A DNA stretch of 64,000 bases. Origin: Rhodopseudomonas sp. P2A-2r. GTDB lineage: Bacteria; Pseudomonadota; Alphaproteobacteria; Rhizobiales; Xanthobacteraceae. The notes below the pieces were generated by a model, which saw only the letters and a program-made list of their open reading frames with translations, did not search any database and had not been told where the DNA came from. Where the stretch lies: assembly GCF_026015985.1 (NCBI RefSeq), contig NZ_CP110389.1, positions 4,806,001 through 4,870,000 on the forward strand, given 5' to 3'. Both the position numbers and the translations under genes were made by a program. Numbering within the stretch: position 1 is the first letter of the stretch; each line of letters starts with the position of its first letter. Shown here one piece after another: positions 53,180 to 62,235 of this stretch.

Positions 53180-56100
53180 GCGGTTTCCTCACGTATCGGC
53201 AGGAGTTCGGCGATCAGGTCGGCGGCGCGGTTGGAGCGCGGCGTCCACAGGCCGCGGCGGATGGCTTCGGCAAAGCGCGCGGCGGTCTCGCGCAGGGCGG
53301 CGGGATTGGCCTCGTGCATGAAGTCGCGCACGCGGTCGTCCTCAAGATAGGAGGCGAACAGCTGATCGAAATGATGGTTCGCCACCGCGTCTGTCGAGGC
53401 GGCGAAGCCGAACAGGTAATCCACCGTGGCGGCGATCTCGAAGGCGCCCTTGTAGCCATGGCGCATCACGCCGGCGATCCATTTCGGATTGGCGGCACGG
53501 CCGCGCACCACACGGGAGATTTCATGGCTGAGCGGGCGCGCCAGCGGCACCTCCGGCCGCGAGGTGTCGATATGCGCGATACGGGGGCCACGCCGCGCAA
53601 AGACTGTACGGTGGCGCTGAGGCCGCCGATGAACTGGTAGTAGTCGTCGGAGTCGAGGATATCGTGCTCGCGGTTGTCCTGGGTTTGCGCCACCAGATCG
53701 ATGCCCTTGAGCTGCGCGGAAAACTCGTCGCGCGCCGCCTCGCCGTCGATGCCGCTGCCATAGGCGTAACCGCCCCAGTCGAGATACACCTCGGCGATAT
53801 CGCCGCGACCGCCCCAGCCGCCTTCGTCCATCAACGCCTGCAGCCCCGCCCCGTAGGCGCCAGGCTTCGAGCCGAACACGCGACGCATGGCCTGGCGGCG
53901 CGCCACCTCGCAGGTCATGCCGCCGGATTCCAGCGCCTGCCGACGCGCGCGCACATGCGCGGCGATGGGGTTGGCCTCGTCGGGCTCATCGAGTGCGGCA
54001 ATCGCCGCCACCGCCGAGCCGATGATGTCCATCTGCGTCGGGAAGGCATCGCGAAACAGGCCGGACACGCGAAAGGTGACATCGACGCGCGGCCGCTTCA
54101 GCTCCGACAGCGGCGTGATGGCGAAGCCGGTGACGCGGCCGGAGGTCTCCTCCCACAACGGCCGGGCGCCGATCAAGGCCAGCGCCTGCGCCACGTCGTC
54201 GCCACCGGTGCGCATGTTGGAGGTGCCCCAGGCCGACAGCGCGATCGAACGCGGCCATTCGCCCGCCTCCTGCCAATAGGATTCCACCAGTCGCTCGGCG
54301 GCGAGCTGGCCGATCCGCCATGCCGACGGCGTCGGCACCGCGCGGACATCCACCGCGAAGAAATTGCGACCGGTGGGTAGCACGTCCGGCCGCCCGCGGG
54401 TCGGCGCGCCGGACGGGCCGGGGCGGATAAAGTTGCCGTCGAGGCCTTTCAGGAGCGCAGCCATCTCGGCGGCGCCGCAGCCATCGATGGCGGGACGGAG
54501 GGTGCCGGAGATCCAGGCGAGGACAGCGGCGGTGGCCGGCCAATGCGCTTCAGCAAACTCCGTGTCGTCCCCGCGAAGGCGGGGACCCATACACCGTGTA
54601 GAGATAAGTTCGCCCGACGACAAAGACTGTGTTTCTGTGTCTTCGCCGGAGGCTATGGGTCCCTGCCCCGTGTGCGCCGAAGGCGCACTAGGTGGGGACG
54701 ACACCGCGTTTGTGGCGGCTGCTTCGGCAACCAGACACAGCGCTAGCGCTTCAATGCGCTCCACCGTATCGCCCGTGGTGCGCCACAACGCGTCGCTGAT
54801 ATCAGCCAATACCGCAGGCCGCGGGCCGAGATAGTCATCTGCCAGTTCCCGCGTCAGCGGATCGAAATCGAGCGCCAGATCTGCAGCGATTGCCCGATGC
54901 AACGAGGCATCCTGCGGCTTGGTCTCCGAGCGTGGCAGCCGCGCGATGGAGACCAGCAGATCGTTGCGCTGGGCCTCCTCCGGCGTACGTCCGAAGATGT
55001 GCAAGCCGTCGCGGATCTGCATTTCCTTGAGATCGCACAGATGCGCATCGAGCGCGCGCAGGGCTTCATGGTCCGGCGTGTCCCGGTCGATGTTGACGTC
55101 GGCATCGAGACGCTGCGCGCGGGCCAGCGACAGAATGTCCTCGGCAATGACGGCGGCGCGTCTCGGATCGAGATCGGCGGCGACGGCGTATTCGTCGACC
55201 AGCGTCTCCAGCCGCGCCAGATCGTCGTGCAGTTCGGCGCGGGTCATAGGCGGTGTCAGGTGATCGACGATCACGGCCGCGACGCGGCGCTTGGCCTGGA
55301 TGCCCTCGCCGGGATCGTTGACAATGAACGGATAGAGATGCGGCAGCGGTCCGAGCACTGCATCGGGCAGGCAATCGGCGGACAGGCCAGTGCTCTTGCC
55401 CGGCAGCCATTCGAGATTGCCGTGCTTGCCGAGATGCACCACGGCGTGAGTATCGAATTCGCGGCGCAGCCAGAGATAGAAGGCGAGATAATGATGCGGC
55501 GGCACCAGATCAGGATCGTGATAGCTCGCCTTGGGATCGATGTTGTAGCCGCGCGCCGGCTGCACGCCAACCACCACATTTCCGTAGCGATGCAGGCCGA
55601 GGCGGAAGCTACTGTCGAGCACATGCGGGTCGTCGGCCGCTTTGCCCCAACGCGCCTCGACTGCGCGCTGCACGCTCACCGGTAGCGAGGCAAAGGCAAG
55701 TTGATAGTCCGCCAGCGGCCATGTCGCACCTCCTTGACGCGCATCGCGATCGATCAGCGCGTTGGTCGGCCCCTGTTGCAGCAGCGCCATCATCGCGGCG
55801 GCGTCATCGGGCGCATCGTCGATCGCATAACCGGCGCCGCGCATCGCGGCCATCACATCGATCAGACTCTGCGGCGTGTCGAGGCCAACGCCATTGGCGA
55901 GACGGCCATCGCGGTTGGGATAGTTGGCGAGGATCAGGGCAACGCGGCGCTCCGGCGTCTTCGCGCGGCGCAACCGGACCCAGGCGCGCGCAAGATCGGC
56001 TGTCGCATCGACGCGATCCGGCACCGGCTGGAACGTGACCGGCTCGAAACTGCCATCACCGTCGGCGCGCTCCTTGAAGGCGATGACATTGGCGAAGATG

Positions 56101-57038
56101 CGGCCGTCGACTTCCGGCAGCACCACATGCATCGCGAGGTCGCGCGGCGTCAGCCCGCGCGATGACGCCTCCCAGCTTTCGCGCGAGGTGCCGGCCTGCG
56201 CCACCTGCAGCACCGGGCAGCCCGACGCCGCCAGCACCCCAGCATCGTCATGGGCGGTGGCCGTGGCGAAGGCCGTGGCGTTGATGATGATATCCGGCGG
56301 ATACGCCGCCAATGCCGCGCGCAGAAAGGCGCCCGAGCGCTCGTCCTTCAGGCTGGTGACGAACAAGCAGACGGCGTTGAGGCCTCGGGCGTTGAGCGCA
56401 ACGCGCAGCGCCGCGATCGCCGCGGTGTCGCCCCCGGCGACCAACGCGCGGTAAAAGATAACGATGGCGTTGGGGCGTTCGGAGATTGCGGGTTCGCTGG
56501 GCCAGAAGCCGGCGGAGGGCATCGGCCGCGCCGAGGGCGGCGCATCGCCTTGGCCGATCAGATGCGCGGCGTAGCGCAGCATCAATTGCGCATTGTCGAC
56601 GCCACCCTCGCTGCAATAGCGCCAGAACTGTTGCGTGACCTCTTCGCCGACGGTGCTGCGCGCCGCGAGGTCGGCGTTCCAGTACATTTCGCCGGGCAAA
56701 CACACGAACTGCGTGCCGCGACGCAGCGCATCGCTACGCAGGCTGTCGACGCCGTGCGGCCAGTAGCTCTCGCCGCCGAGCATGCGCAGCACGACGATCT
56801 TCGCATGGCGTAGCGTGCGTTCGACGTAAAGATCGACGGACGCGTTGTGGCCGAGTGCCAGCATGTTGGTCAACCGCACGCTGGGGAAGTCGCTGGGCAA
56901 CGCTCTGTGAGCAGCGCCGAACGCAGCGAGATCGCTGTCCGCCGCCGACAGCACGACGATATCGGCGGTGTCCTGCCCGAGATCCCGGGCGACGTCGCCG
57001 TCGTCGATGGTGCCGGAGGTGTCGAGCTTCAGATGCAT
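53176..57038 (-). CDS. cobN: Cobaltochelatase large subunit CobN, frameshifted, with inserted repeat
   Basis: About 1287 residues if repaired, ATP-dependent aerobic cobaltochelatase. Hallmarks include GNLEWLPGKSTGLSADCLPD, TRGRPDVLPTGRNFFAVD, LSAWGTSNMRTGGDDVAQAL and HEISRVVRGRAANPKWIAGV. The last block is in another frame: after SLRGVAPV (about 53578-53587, beside a G5 run on the plus strand) one base is missing. The expected IAHIDTSRPEVPLARPLSHE follows only in the shifted frame. A palindromic repeat (54562-54704) is translated inside the protein. The small subunits CobS/CobT of the chelatase are not in the window. Confidence 0.9.
54562..54704. repeat. Palindromic repeat inserted in the cobN coding frame
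   Basis: Perfect 11-base terminal inverted repeats (GTGTCGTCCCC / GGGGACGACAC) bound hairpins CCCCGC-GAAG-GCGGGG and GTGCGCC-GAA-GGCGCAC. The design is that of intergenic repeats, yet it lies inside cobN and leaves the minus-strand frame open. It adds about 48 residues (including SSGELISTRCMGPRLRGDDT) that CobN proteins normally lack, between LCLVAEAAA and EAHWPATAAVLAW. Confidence 0.8.
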
Positions 57039-57081
57039 GCGGGTTTGGCAGCCTTCATGTTAACGCGATGACGGTGCGGTA

Positions 57082-57290
57082 TCCCTCCCCCGCGTCTTTG
57101 CGGTGGGGAGGGTCGGCCGAACGAACGACGATGCGATAGCATCGTCGGAAGTGGAGGCCGGGGTGGGGGCGTCACACACGCTTTAGAGTCCGTGGCACCG
57201 CCCCCACCCGACCGGGCTTCGCTGCGCTACGCCCGGCCACCCTCCCCACCCCGCACCGCTTCGCTGCGCTTGGGGGAGGGAAAAGACGGC
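57082..57290. repeat. GC-rich palindromic repeat between cobW and cobN
   Basis: CCCTCCCCCGCGTCTTTGCG with GGTGGGGAGGG opens it; ACGATGC-GATA-GCATCGT, GGGGTGGGGGCG / CGCCCCCACCC and GGGCTTCGCTGCGCTACGCCC lie inside; CCACCCTCCCC and TGGGGGAGGG close it. The rest of the 57039-57309 gap holds no gene. Confidence 0.75.
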
Positions 57291-57309
57291 GCCGCCTTTG
57301 CCCAGATTG

Positions 57310-58320
57310 CTACTGCAGCGCCCGTCGCACCGCGTCGCCGTCAAATCCCTTCAGCCCGATCACCACCAGATGCTCGGCCTGCTTGACGTCCGGTCGGCCG
57401 AATGCCAGTTCGACGCGGCTGCCGACCGCCTGCACCACGATCGGCGCGGCCTTGTCGCTGATGCGTGCGTGCCCCTTGACGCGCAACACGCCTTCCAGAC
57501 CCAACGCATCGCTGACACGGGCGCGCAGGGCTTCCACGGTCACGGAAGCCGAGGGCAAGACTACGATGCTGTCGAAATCGTCGTGGTCGTGCTCTTCCTC
57601 CTCGCTATGATGGCCGGCACGGGCTTTCATGTCGTTCTCGGCCTCGGCGTTCATCCCGATCAGGACGGCAGGCGCCAACTCGCCCTTCGAGCGGACGATA
57701 CGTACGCCCGGCCGCAGGATGGCTTTGAGTTTCGTTTCGATCTCCGCTAGCTGGGCAACCGTCACCAGATCGCTCTTCGACAGCACCACCAGATCGGCGC
57801 AGGCGAGCTGATCCTCGAAAACTTCCTCGATCGGATCGTCATGTTCGATCCCCTCATCCTTCGCACGCTGTTCAGCGACGGCGTCCTCATCCAGCGTGAC
57901 ACGGCCTTCCGACAGCGCCAGCGCATCGACCACGGTGACGACGCCGTCGACCGTGGCGCGGGTTTTGACCGCTGGCCACGCAAATGCTTTCAGCAACGGC
58001 TGCGGCAGCGCGAGCCCCGACGTCTCGATGACGATGGCGTCGAGCGGAATATCGCGGGCCAGAAGCTTGTCCATGGTGGGGATAAAATCGTCGGCCACGG
58101 TGCAGCAGATGCAGCCGTTGGTGAGTTCGATTATGTCGCCGGGCGCGCAGGCGTTGGCGGCGCATTCCTGGACCAGGCCGCCGTCAAAACCAGCATCGCC
58201 GAATTCGTTGACGATGACAGCAATACGGCGGCCGTCGGCCTGGGTCAGCAATGCGCGCAGCAGCGTGGTCTTGCCGGCGCCGAGGAAACCGGTGAGCACG
58301 GTGACGGGAACACGGGACAT
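57310..58320 (-). CDS. cobW: CobW-family GTPase (cobalt metallochaperone)
   Basis: 336 residues, G3E GTPase. P-loop TGFLGAGKTTLLRALL, metal motif NGCICC (GCxCC), base-specificity segment VVLSKSDLVT. A His/Glu/Asp-rich run GHHSEEEEHDHDDFDS (about residue 236) may hold metal before the CobW C-terminal domain. Thought to deliver cobalt to CobN. Its ATG directly abuts the cobU stop. Confidence 0.93.
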   Translation of the reverse strand: MSRVPVTVLTGFLGAGKTTLLRALLTQADGRRIAVIVNEFGDAGFDGGLVQECAANACAPGDIIELTNGCICCTVADDFIPTMDKLLARDIPLDAIVIETSGLALPQPLLKAFAWPAVKTRATVDGVVTVVDALALSEGRVTLDEDAVAEQRAKDEGIEHDDPIEEVFEDQLACADLVVLSKSDLVTVAQLAEIETKLKAILRPGVRIVRSKGELAPAVLIGMNAEAENDMKARAGHHSEEEEHDHDDFDSIVVLPSASVTVEALRARVSDALGLEGVLRVKGHARISDKAAPIVVQAVGSRVELAFGRPDVKQAEHLVVIGLKGFDGDAVRRALQ

Positions 58321-58856
58321 TTACGACTCCTCAGGCGAATGTTTGAGCCAGAGCGGCAGCCCGGCGGCGATGAAAACCACTTGCGGCACGGCGGCCGCGA
58401 TAATCTGATTGAGGCGCCCCTGCGCATCGCGGAAGGCGCGGCCCAGCGGCGTCTCCGGCACCAGGCCCATGCCGACCTCGTTGGAGACGAATACGATGGG
58501 ATATTTGGCGACGCCGAGAAAGCGCGTCAGCCGGCGCGCCTCGATCTCGGGATCGCGGCCGGCGAACATCACGTTCGACAGCCACAGGGTCAGGCAGTCC
58601 ACCAGCACGGCGCGGCCGCGCGTCGCCTCGCGCGTCAGCGCATCGACCAGCGCCAGCGGCTCCTCGACGGTGGTCCAGCCGTCGGCGCGGCGATTGCGGT
58701 GATGGGCGATACGCTGCTTCATCTCCTCGTCCTCCCCGCGGTGGCGGTGGCGAGATAGATCCGCTGCAGCGCGCTGTGATCGATCAGCTGCTCGGCGAAG
58801 ACCGACTTGCCCGAGCGCGCGCCGCCGAGCACCAGAGTGGTTTGCAGCATCTTCAT
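58321..58856 (-). CDS. cobU: Adenosylcobinamide kinase / guanylyltransferase CobU/CobP, frameshifted
   Basis: About 178 residues if repaired. P-loop VLGGARSGKSVFAEQLI at the N-terminus, and WTTVEEPLALVDAL, VLVDCLTLWLSNVMF, FVSNEVGMGLVPETPLGRAF later. After RIYLATATAG the frame runs into a stop. One extra G in the G4 run (plus-strand C4 at 58734-58737) joins it to EDEEMKQRIAHHRNRR. It phosphorylates adenosylcobinamide and transfers GMP. ATG 58856 overlaps the DUF1636 stop by 4 bases; a second ATG is at 58850. Confidence 0.88.
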
Positions 58857-59302
58857 TTCGGCGCGCGCCCGTCGTCGGGCGACCAGCGCATCGGCGGCAC
58901 CCGCGCCACCATGCCTTTTCGCAACACGTCGGCGCGCTCGCGCCACGGCACCAAGCCATAGTCCGACTTCTGATACGACTGCACGAACGACACCAGCGCA
59001 GCGCTGCCGCTGTCCGTCTGCAGGTCGCCGAACAGGAACGTATAACCGTCGGGGCTGGTGACTGCGACGGTGGCCGGGCGCTTGCAGACGCTAAGGCACT
59101 GCACCGGACGCACCATGACGTCGCTGACGCCAAGCGCGGATTTCACGGCGTCGAACATCTCCGGCCCCACGACGGCGCTGCCATCGGCGGATTTGCAGGT
59201 GATGCAGACGCTGACGATGACGGGACCTGCTGGCGCATGGCTGCGCCGCGGTTCGGTCATCGTTACGTCGGACGGCAGGGTCGTGCTGTCGCGATCCATC
59301 AC
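58853..59302 (-). CDS. DUF1636 metal-binding-like protein
   Basis: 149 residues with four conserved cysteines, VCITCKSADG (C33, C36) and VQCLSVCKRP (C69, C73), spaced like thioredoxin-fold [2Fe-2S] proteins. DUF1636 members are often found in cobalamin loci; function is not established. It is the first gene after the minus-strand riboswitch and coupled to cobU. Electron transfer for corrin reduction or cobalt handling would fit. Start at 59302 or the adjacent ATG 59299; ATG 59260 is also possible. Confidence 0.85.
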   Translation of the reverse strand: MMDRDSTTLPSDVTMTEPRRSHAPAGPVIVSVCITCKSADGSAVVGPEMFDAVKSALGVSDVMVRPVQCLSVCKRPATVAVTSPDGYTFLFGDLQTDSGSAALVSFVQSYQKSDYGLVPWRERADVLRKGMVARVPPMRWSPDDGRAPK

Positions 59303-59419
59303 ATGCTCACATCAAGGCCTGGAAAGGCCGCGAGCTTTGTTGGGTCGCGCGCTACGGCACAGGCCGTCGCGCTCGCTCCCGTCCGGTGCACCCCGCCCCG
59401 ACGACGCCTCCAAAGCACA

Positions 59420-59606
59420 GTTCGTGATGGCAGGTCTCCTGGCTCGCGAGTCGCTGCCTGCGCCGCCTTCCCGGGATCTCCCAGTGGCATCGGTGCAGGC
59501 TCGTCGCTTACAGTTGCGGGGGCAGCGCCGGCCTGGAGAAGTCTCAATCGAGACCGCTCGCACCGGCTTCCCTATTCACCTTCACGCGGAAGGACCATCG
59601 CGCACG
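59420..59606 (-). ncRNA. Cobalamin riboswitch upstream of the DUF1636-cob operon
   Basis: On the minus strand: GGTCCTTCCGCGTGAAGG, TGAATAGGGAAG, GGTGCGAG, CCCCCGCAACTGTAAGCG, CCACTGGGAGATCCCGGGAA and the B12 box AGCCAGGAGACC (plus 59433-59444). The leader of about 120 bases to the gene at 59302 would hold the expression platform. It should repress DUF1636-cobU-cobW-cobN-cobO-cobQ when B12 is plentiful. Confidence 0.94.
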
Positions 59607-59703
59607 ACGCTAGCCCCGGGGGCTGCGGGGTCAACCGCGCAAGCAGGCTGTTGACCGGATGATGGCGGTTGCGTCAGGTACGCGCCACCGCGAGAGGACC
59701 ACC

Positions 59704-60759
59704 ATGACCGCCCACACCCCGCCTTTGTGGCAGCCGCCCGCCATTGTCCCCCTCGATCCCGCGCTGGAAGCGACCCTGCGCGCCCGCATCGACGGCAAGG
59801 CGAAACCGCTGGGCTCGCTGGGCCGGATCGAGGACCTTGCGGTTCAGCTCGGCATGATCCGGCATCCCGGGGAACCGCGCGGCGAGAACGCCGTGCTGCT
59901 GGTGTTCGCCGCCGATCACGGGCTGGTCGAGGAAGGCGTGTCGCAATATCCCTCGGCCGTGACCGTGGCCATGGTGATGACCTATCTGGCCGGCCGCGCC
60001 ACCGCCAATGCCTTTGCCACCGCCAACAACGTCGCCGTCCGCGTCATCGATGCCGGCGTCGCGGCTGAGCTGCCGGTACATCCCGGCCTGCTCGACGCCA
60101 AGATCCGCATGGGCACCGCCAACGCCGCGCGCGAGCCGGCGATGACATTTCATGAGGCCTCCGGCGCGTTGGCAGCGGGTGCCCGCATTGCCGTCGGCGA
60201 AATTCGCGCCGGCGCCAACATCCTCGCGCTCGGCGAGATGGGCATCGGCAACACCGCCTCCTCCGCGTTGCTGGTACATCGCCTCGCCCCGGCTCCGCTC
60301 GACGACTGCATCGGCGTCGGCGCCGGGCAGGACGATGCGGGCATGGCCAAAAAGCGCGCGGCGATTCACAAGGCCGCCGCGCGCAGCGACGCCAGCGCGC
60401 CGCTCGATGTGCTCAGCGAATTCGGCGGACTGGAGATCGCCATGATGGCCGGCGCGATTCTCGGCGCGGCATCGCAGCGACGACCGGTGATTGTCGATGG
60501 CTTCATCTCGACGGCGGCGGCGCTGCTGGCGATCCGTCTCGCGCCCGCGGCGCGCGGCTATTGCGTGTTCGCGCATCGCTCCGCGGAAAAGGGCCACGAC
60601 CTGGTGCTGGCGGCGCTCGATGCCAAGCCATTGCTCGATCTCGGGCTGCGGCTCGGGGAAGGCACCGGAGCGCTGCTGGCGGTGCCGCTGGTCCGCGCCG
60701 CAGCGCGACTGCTCACCGATGTCGCCGATCTCAGCGACGTGCTGTCGGGAAACATCTGA
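59704..60759 (+). CDS. cobT: Nicotinate-nucleotide-dimethylbenzimidazole phosphoribosyltransferase
   Basis: 351 residues. KPLGSLGRIEDLAVQLG, VFAADHGLVEEGVSQYP, GEMGIGNTASSALLVHRL and the catalytic-Glu-bearing C-terminal LRLGEGTGALLAVPLVRAA are CobT signatures. It activates the lower ligand base. ATG 59704 follows GAGAGGA; it is divergent from the riboswitch, so it is not under that element. Its stop overlaps the cobS start (TGATG). Called CobU in Pseudomonas denitrificans. Confidence 0.94.
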   Translation: MTAHTPPLWQPPAIVPLDPALEATLRARIDGKAKPLGSLGRIEDLAVQLGMIRHPGEPRGENAVLLVFAADHGLVEEGVSQYPSAVTVAMVMTYLAGRATANAFATANNVAVRVIDAGVAAELPVHPGLLDAKIRMGTANAAREPAMTFHEASGALAAGARIAVGEIRAGANILALGEMGIGNTASSALLVHRLAPAPLDDCIGVGAGQDDAGMAKKRAAIHKAAARSDASAPLDVLSEFGGLEIAMMAGAILGAASQRRPVIVDGFISTAAALLAIRLAPAARGYCVFAHRSAEKGHDLVLAALDAKPLLDLGLRLGEGTGALLAVPLVRAAARLLTDVADLSDVLSGNI

Positions 60760-61526
60760 TGCAACTGCCGGGCGCCCTGTATGATGCGATCCGCTTCCTC
60801 ACGGTGGTGCGGGTGCCGGACACCGCAACGGCTGGCGCGCCGGACTGGCTCGCGCGGGCGATGAAGTATTTTCCGGTGATCGGCGCCGGTATCGGCGCGG
60901 CATCGGCGCTGGTGCTGCTGCTCGCCAACGAGTTCTGGAGTCCGGTGGTCTCAGCGCTGCTGGCGGTGACGACCAGCATTGTGCTGACCTCGGCGCTGCA
61001 CGAGGACGGCCTCGCCGACACCGCGGATTCCTTCGGCGGCGGCTGGAGCGTGGAAAAACGCCTCGCCATCATGAAGGACAGCCGCATCGGCAGCTATGGC
61101 GCGCTGGCGCTGGGCCTCGGCGTGATGCTGCGGGTCACCGCGATTTCCGACCTGCCGATGTGGGCCGGCCCTGCCGCGCTGATCGCAACCCATGCCGCGG
61201 CGCGCGCGGCGCCAGCCTTCGCCATGAACAACATGGCCTATGCCGGCGACACCGCGGCGATGAAGGTCGCCTATGCCGAAGCGCCGGTACGATCCGACGA
61301 ATTGCGCTTTGCACTCATCGTTGTAGCACTGGCGGCGCTGCCGCTGGCCTTCATCTCGCTATGGGCGGTGATGGCCGGCTGGTGTAGTGGCGCGCTGCTG
61401 GCCTGGCTACTGGCAAGATGGTCGCGCCGCCTGCTCGGCGGCTACACCGGCGACGTGCTCGGCGCGGTGGAGCAGGTGTTCGAGATCGGGTTTCTGCTGG
61501 GCGTCGCGGCGGTAATTTTGGCCTGA
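60759..61526 (+). CDS. cobS: Adenosylcobinamide-GDP ribazoletransferase
   Basis: 255 residues, membrane protein. FLTVVRVP near the N-terminus, LHEDGLADTADSFGGGWSVE with the metal-binding acidic motif, and MKDSRIGSYGALALGLGV are CobS/CobV hallmarks. It joins alpha-ribazole (phosphate) to adenosylcobinamide-GDP, the last assembly step. Coupled to cobT. Confidence 0.93.
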   Translation: MQLPGALYDAIRFLTVVRVPDTATAGAPDWLARAMKYFPVIGAGIGAASALVLLLANEFWSPVVSALLAVTTSIVLTSALHEDGLADTADSFGGGWSVEKRLAIMKDSRIGSYGALALGLGVMLRVTAISDLPMWAGPAALIATHAAARAAPAFAMNNMAYAGDTAAMKVAYAEAPVRSDELRFALIVVALAALPLAFISLWAVMAGWCSGALLAWLLARWSRRLLGGYTGDVLGAVEQVFEIGFLLGVAAVILA

Positions 61527-61560
61527 CGAAACGGCGCTTTCTTCATCCGCCCTCCTCCTA

Positions 61561-61611
61561 CCGTCGTCATCCCAGCCGAAACGCACTGCGTTTCGGCTGG
61601 GATGACGACGG
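61561..61611. repeat. Perfect 24-base-stem hairpin between convergent genes
   Basis: The left arm (61561-61584, beginning CCGTCGTCATCCCAGCCG) and the right arm (61588-61611) are exact complements with a 3-base loop. It lies just past the cobS stop and forms the last codons and stop of the phosphatase-like gene on the minus strand. It probably halts transcription from both sides; there is no T-run. Confidence 0.8.
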
Positions 61612-62121
61612 AGTTTGTGGCCACAGCAACGGCAACCGATACGGCTTGCCCTCAAAGGCTTCGGCGCCGCGGCCGATGCTGGCGACGGCATCGACCATGA
61701 CACCGTTGCAGCTGAGCAAATCATCGGCCAGCGCCACCATCAGCCGGTTCGGTGTCGCTTCGGGCGCGCGGTGGCGCAGTTCCATGGCGATCTCGCGCTC
61801 GAAGCCGGGATTGTGCGCGCAGGCGATCGCGTAGGCCGCGGCGCTGGAACGGCTGATGCCGGCCCAGCAATGAACCAGCAACGGACGGCCGCGCGCGGCG
61901 TCGCCAAAGGCAAGCACCTGCCGCATGGCATTGGCGTCGGGCGCTACCAGCGCCGGCGCGGGTTCGACGATGTCGTGAAACGACACGTGCAGATGCCGGT
62001 TTGGCGACAGCCCGCTCCAGTCGACGGCACCGTGAGTGGGCGACAGCAGCGTCAGCAGGTCGAAGTCGTCGAGCGAGGCCGCGACGGCATGGAGACCGCC
62101 GAGAGAACAGATGTGGATCAT
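61567..62121 (-). CDS. Tyrosine/dual-specificity phosphatase-like protein
   Basis: 184 residues. The active-site loop LVHCWAGISRSSAAA (HCx5R with C85) marks a cysteine-dependent phosphatase; the general acid is probably D50 or D62. IHICSLGGLHAVAASLDDFD at the N-terminus is conserved in small alphaproteobacterial phosphatase-like proteins. The C-terminal 15 residues are encoded by a palindromic hairpin. ATG 62121 was chosen over 62163. Its neighbour cobS needs a phosphatase for ribazole phosphate, a possible but unproven link. Confidence 0.83.
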   Translation of the reverse strand: MIHICSLGGLHAVAASLDDFDLLTLLSPTHGAVDWSGLSPNRHLHVSFHDIVEPAPALVAPDANAMRQVLAFGDAARGRPLLVHCWAGISRSSAAAYAIACAHNPGFEREIAMELRHRAPEATPNRLMVALADDLLSCNGVMVDAVASIGRGAEAFEGKPYRLPLLWPQTPSSSQPKRSAFRLG

Positions 62122-62235
62122 GAGGCCACCATACAAGGAACTTGACCCGGCCGCACCAGGCATCGCCGCTCATCGGATTTGCCAGTGGCCTGCGCCGGCT
62201 AAGCACCGTACAACCCGCTCCGACGTCCCCTCCGC

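Noticed and set aside
54541..54710. Insertion sequence in cobN
   Set aside because: The inserted segment is only 143 bases, encodes no transposase and keeps the frame open; it is a palindromic repeat, not an IS.
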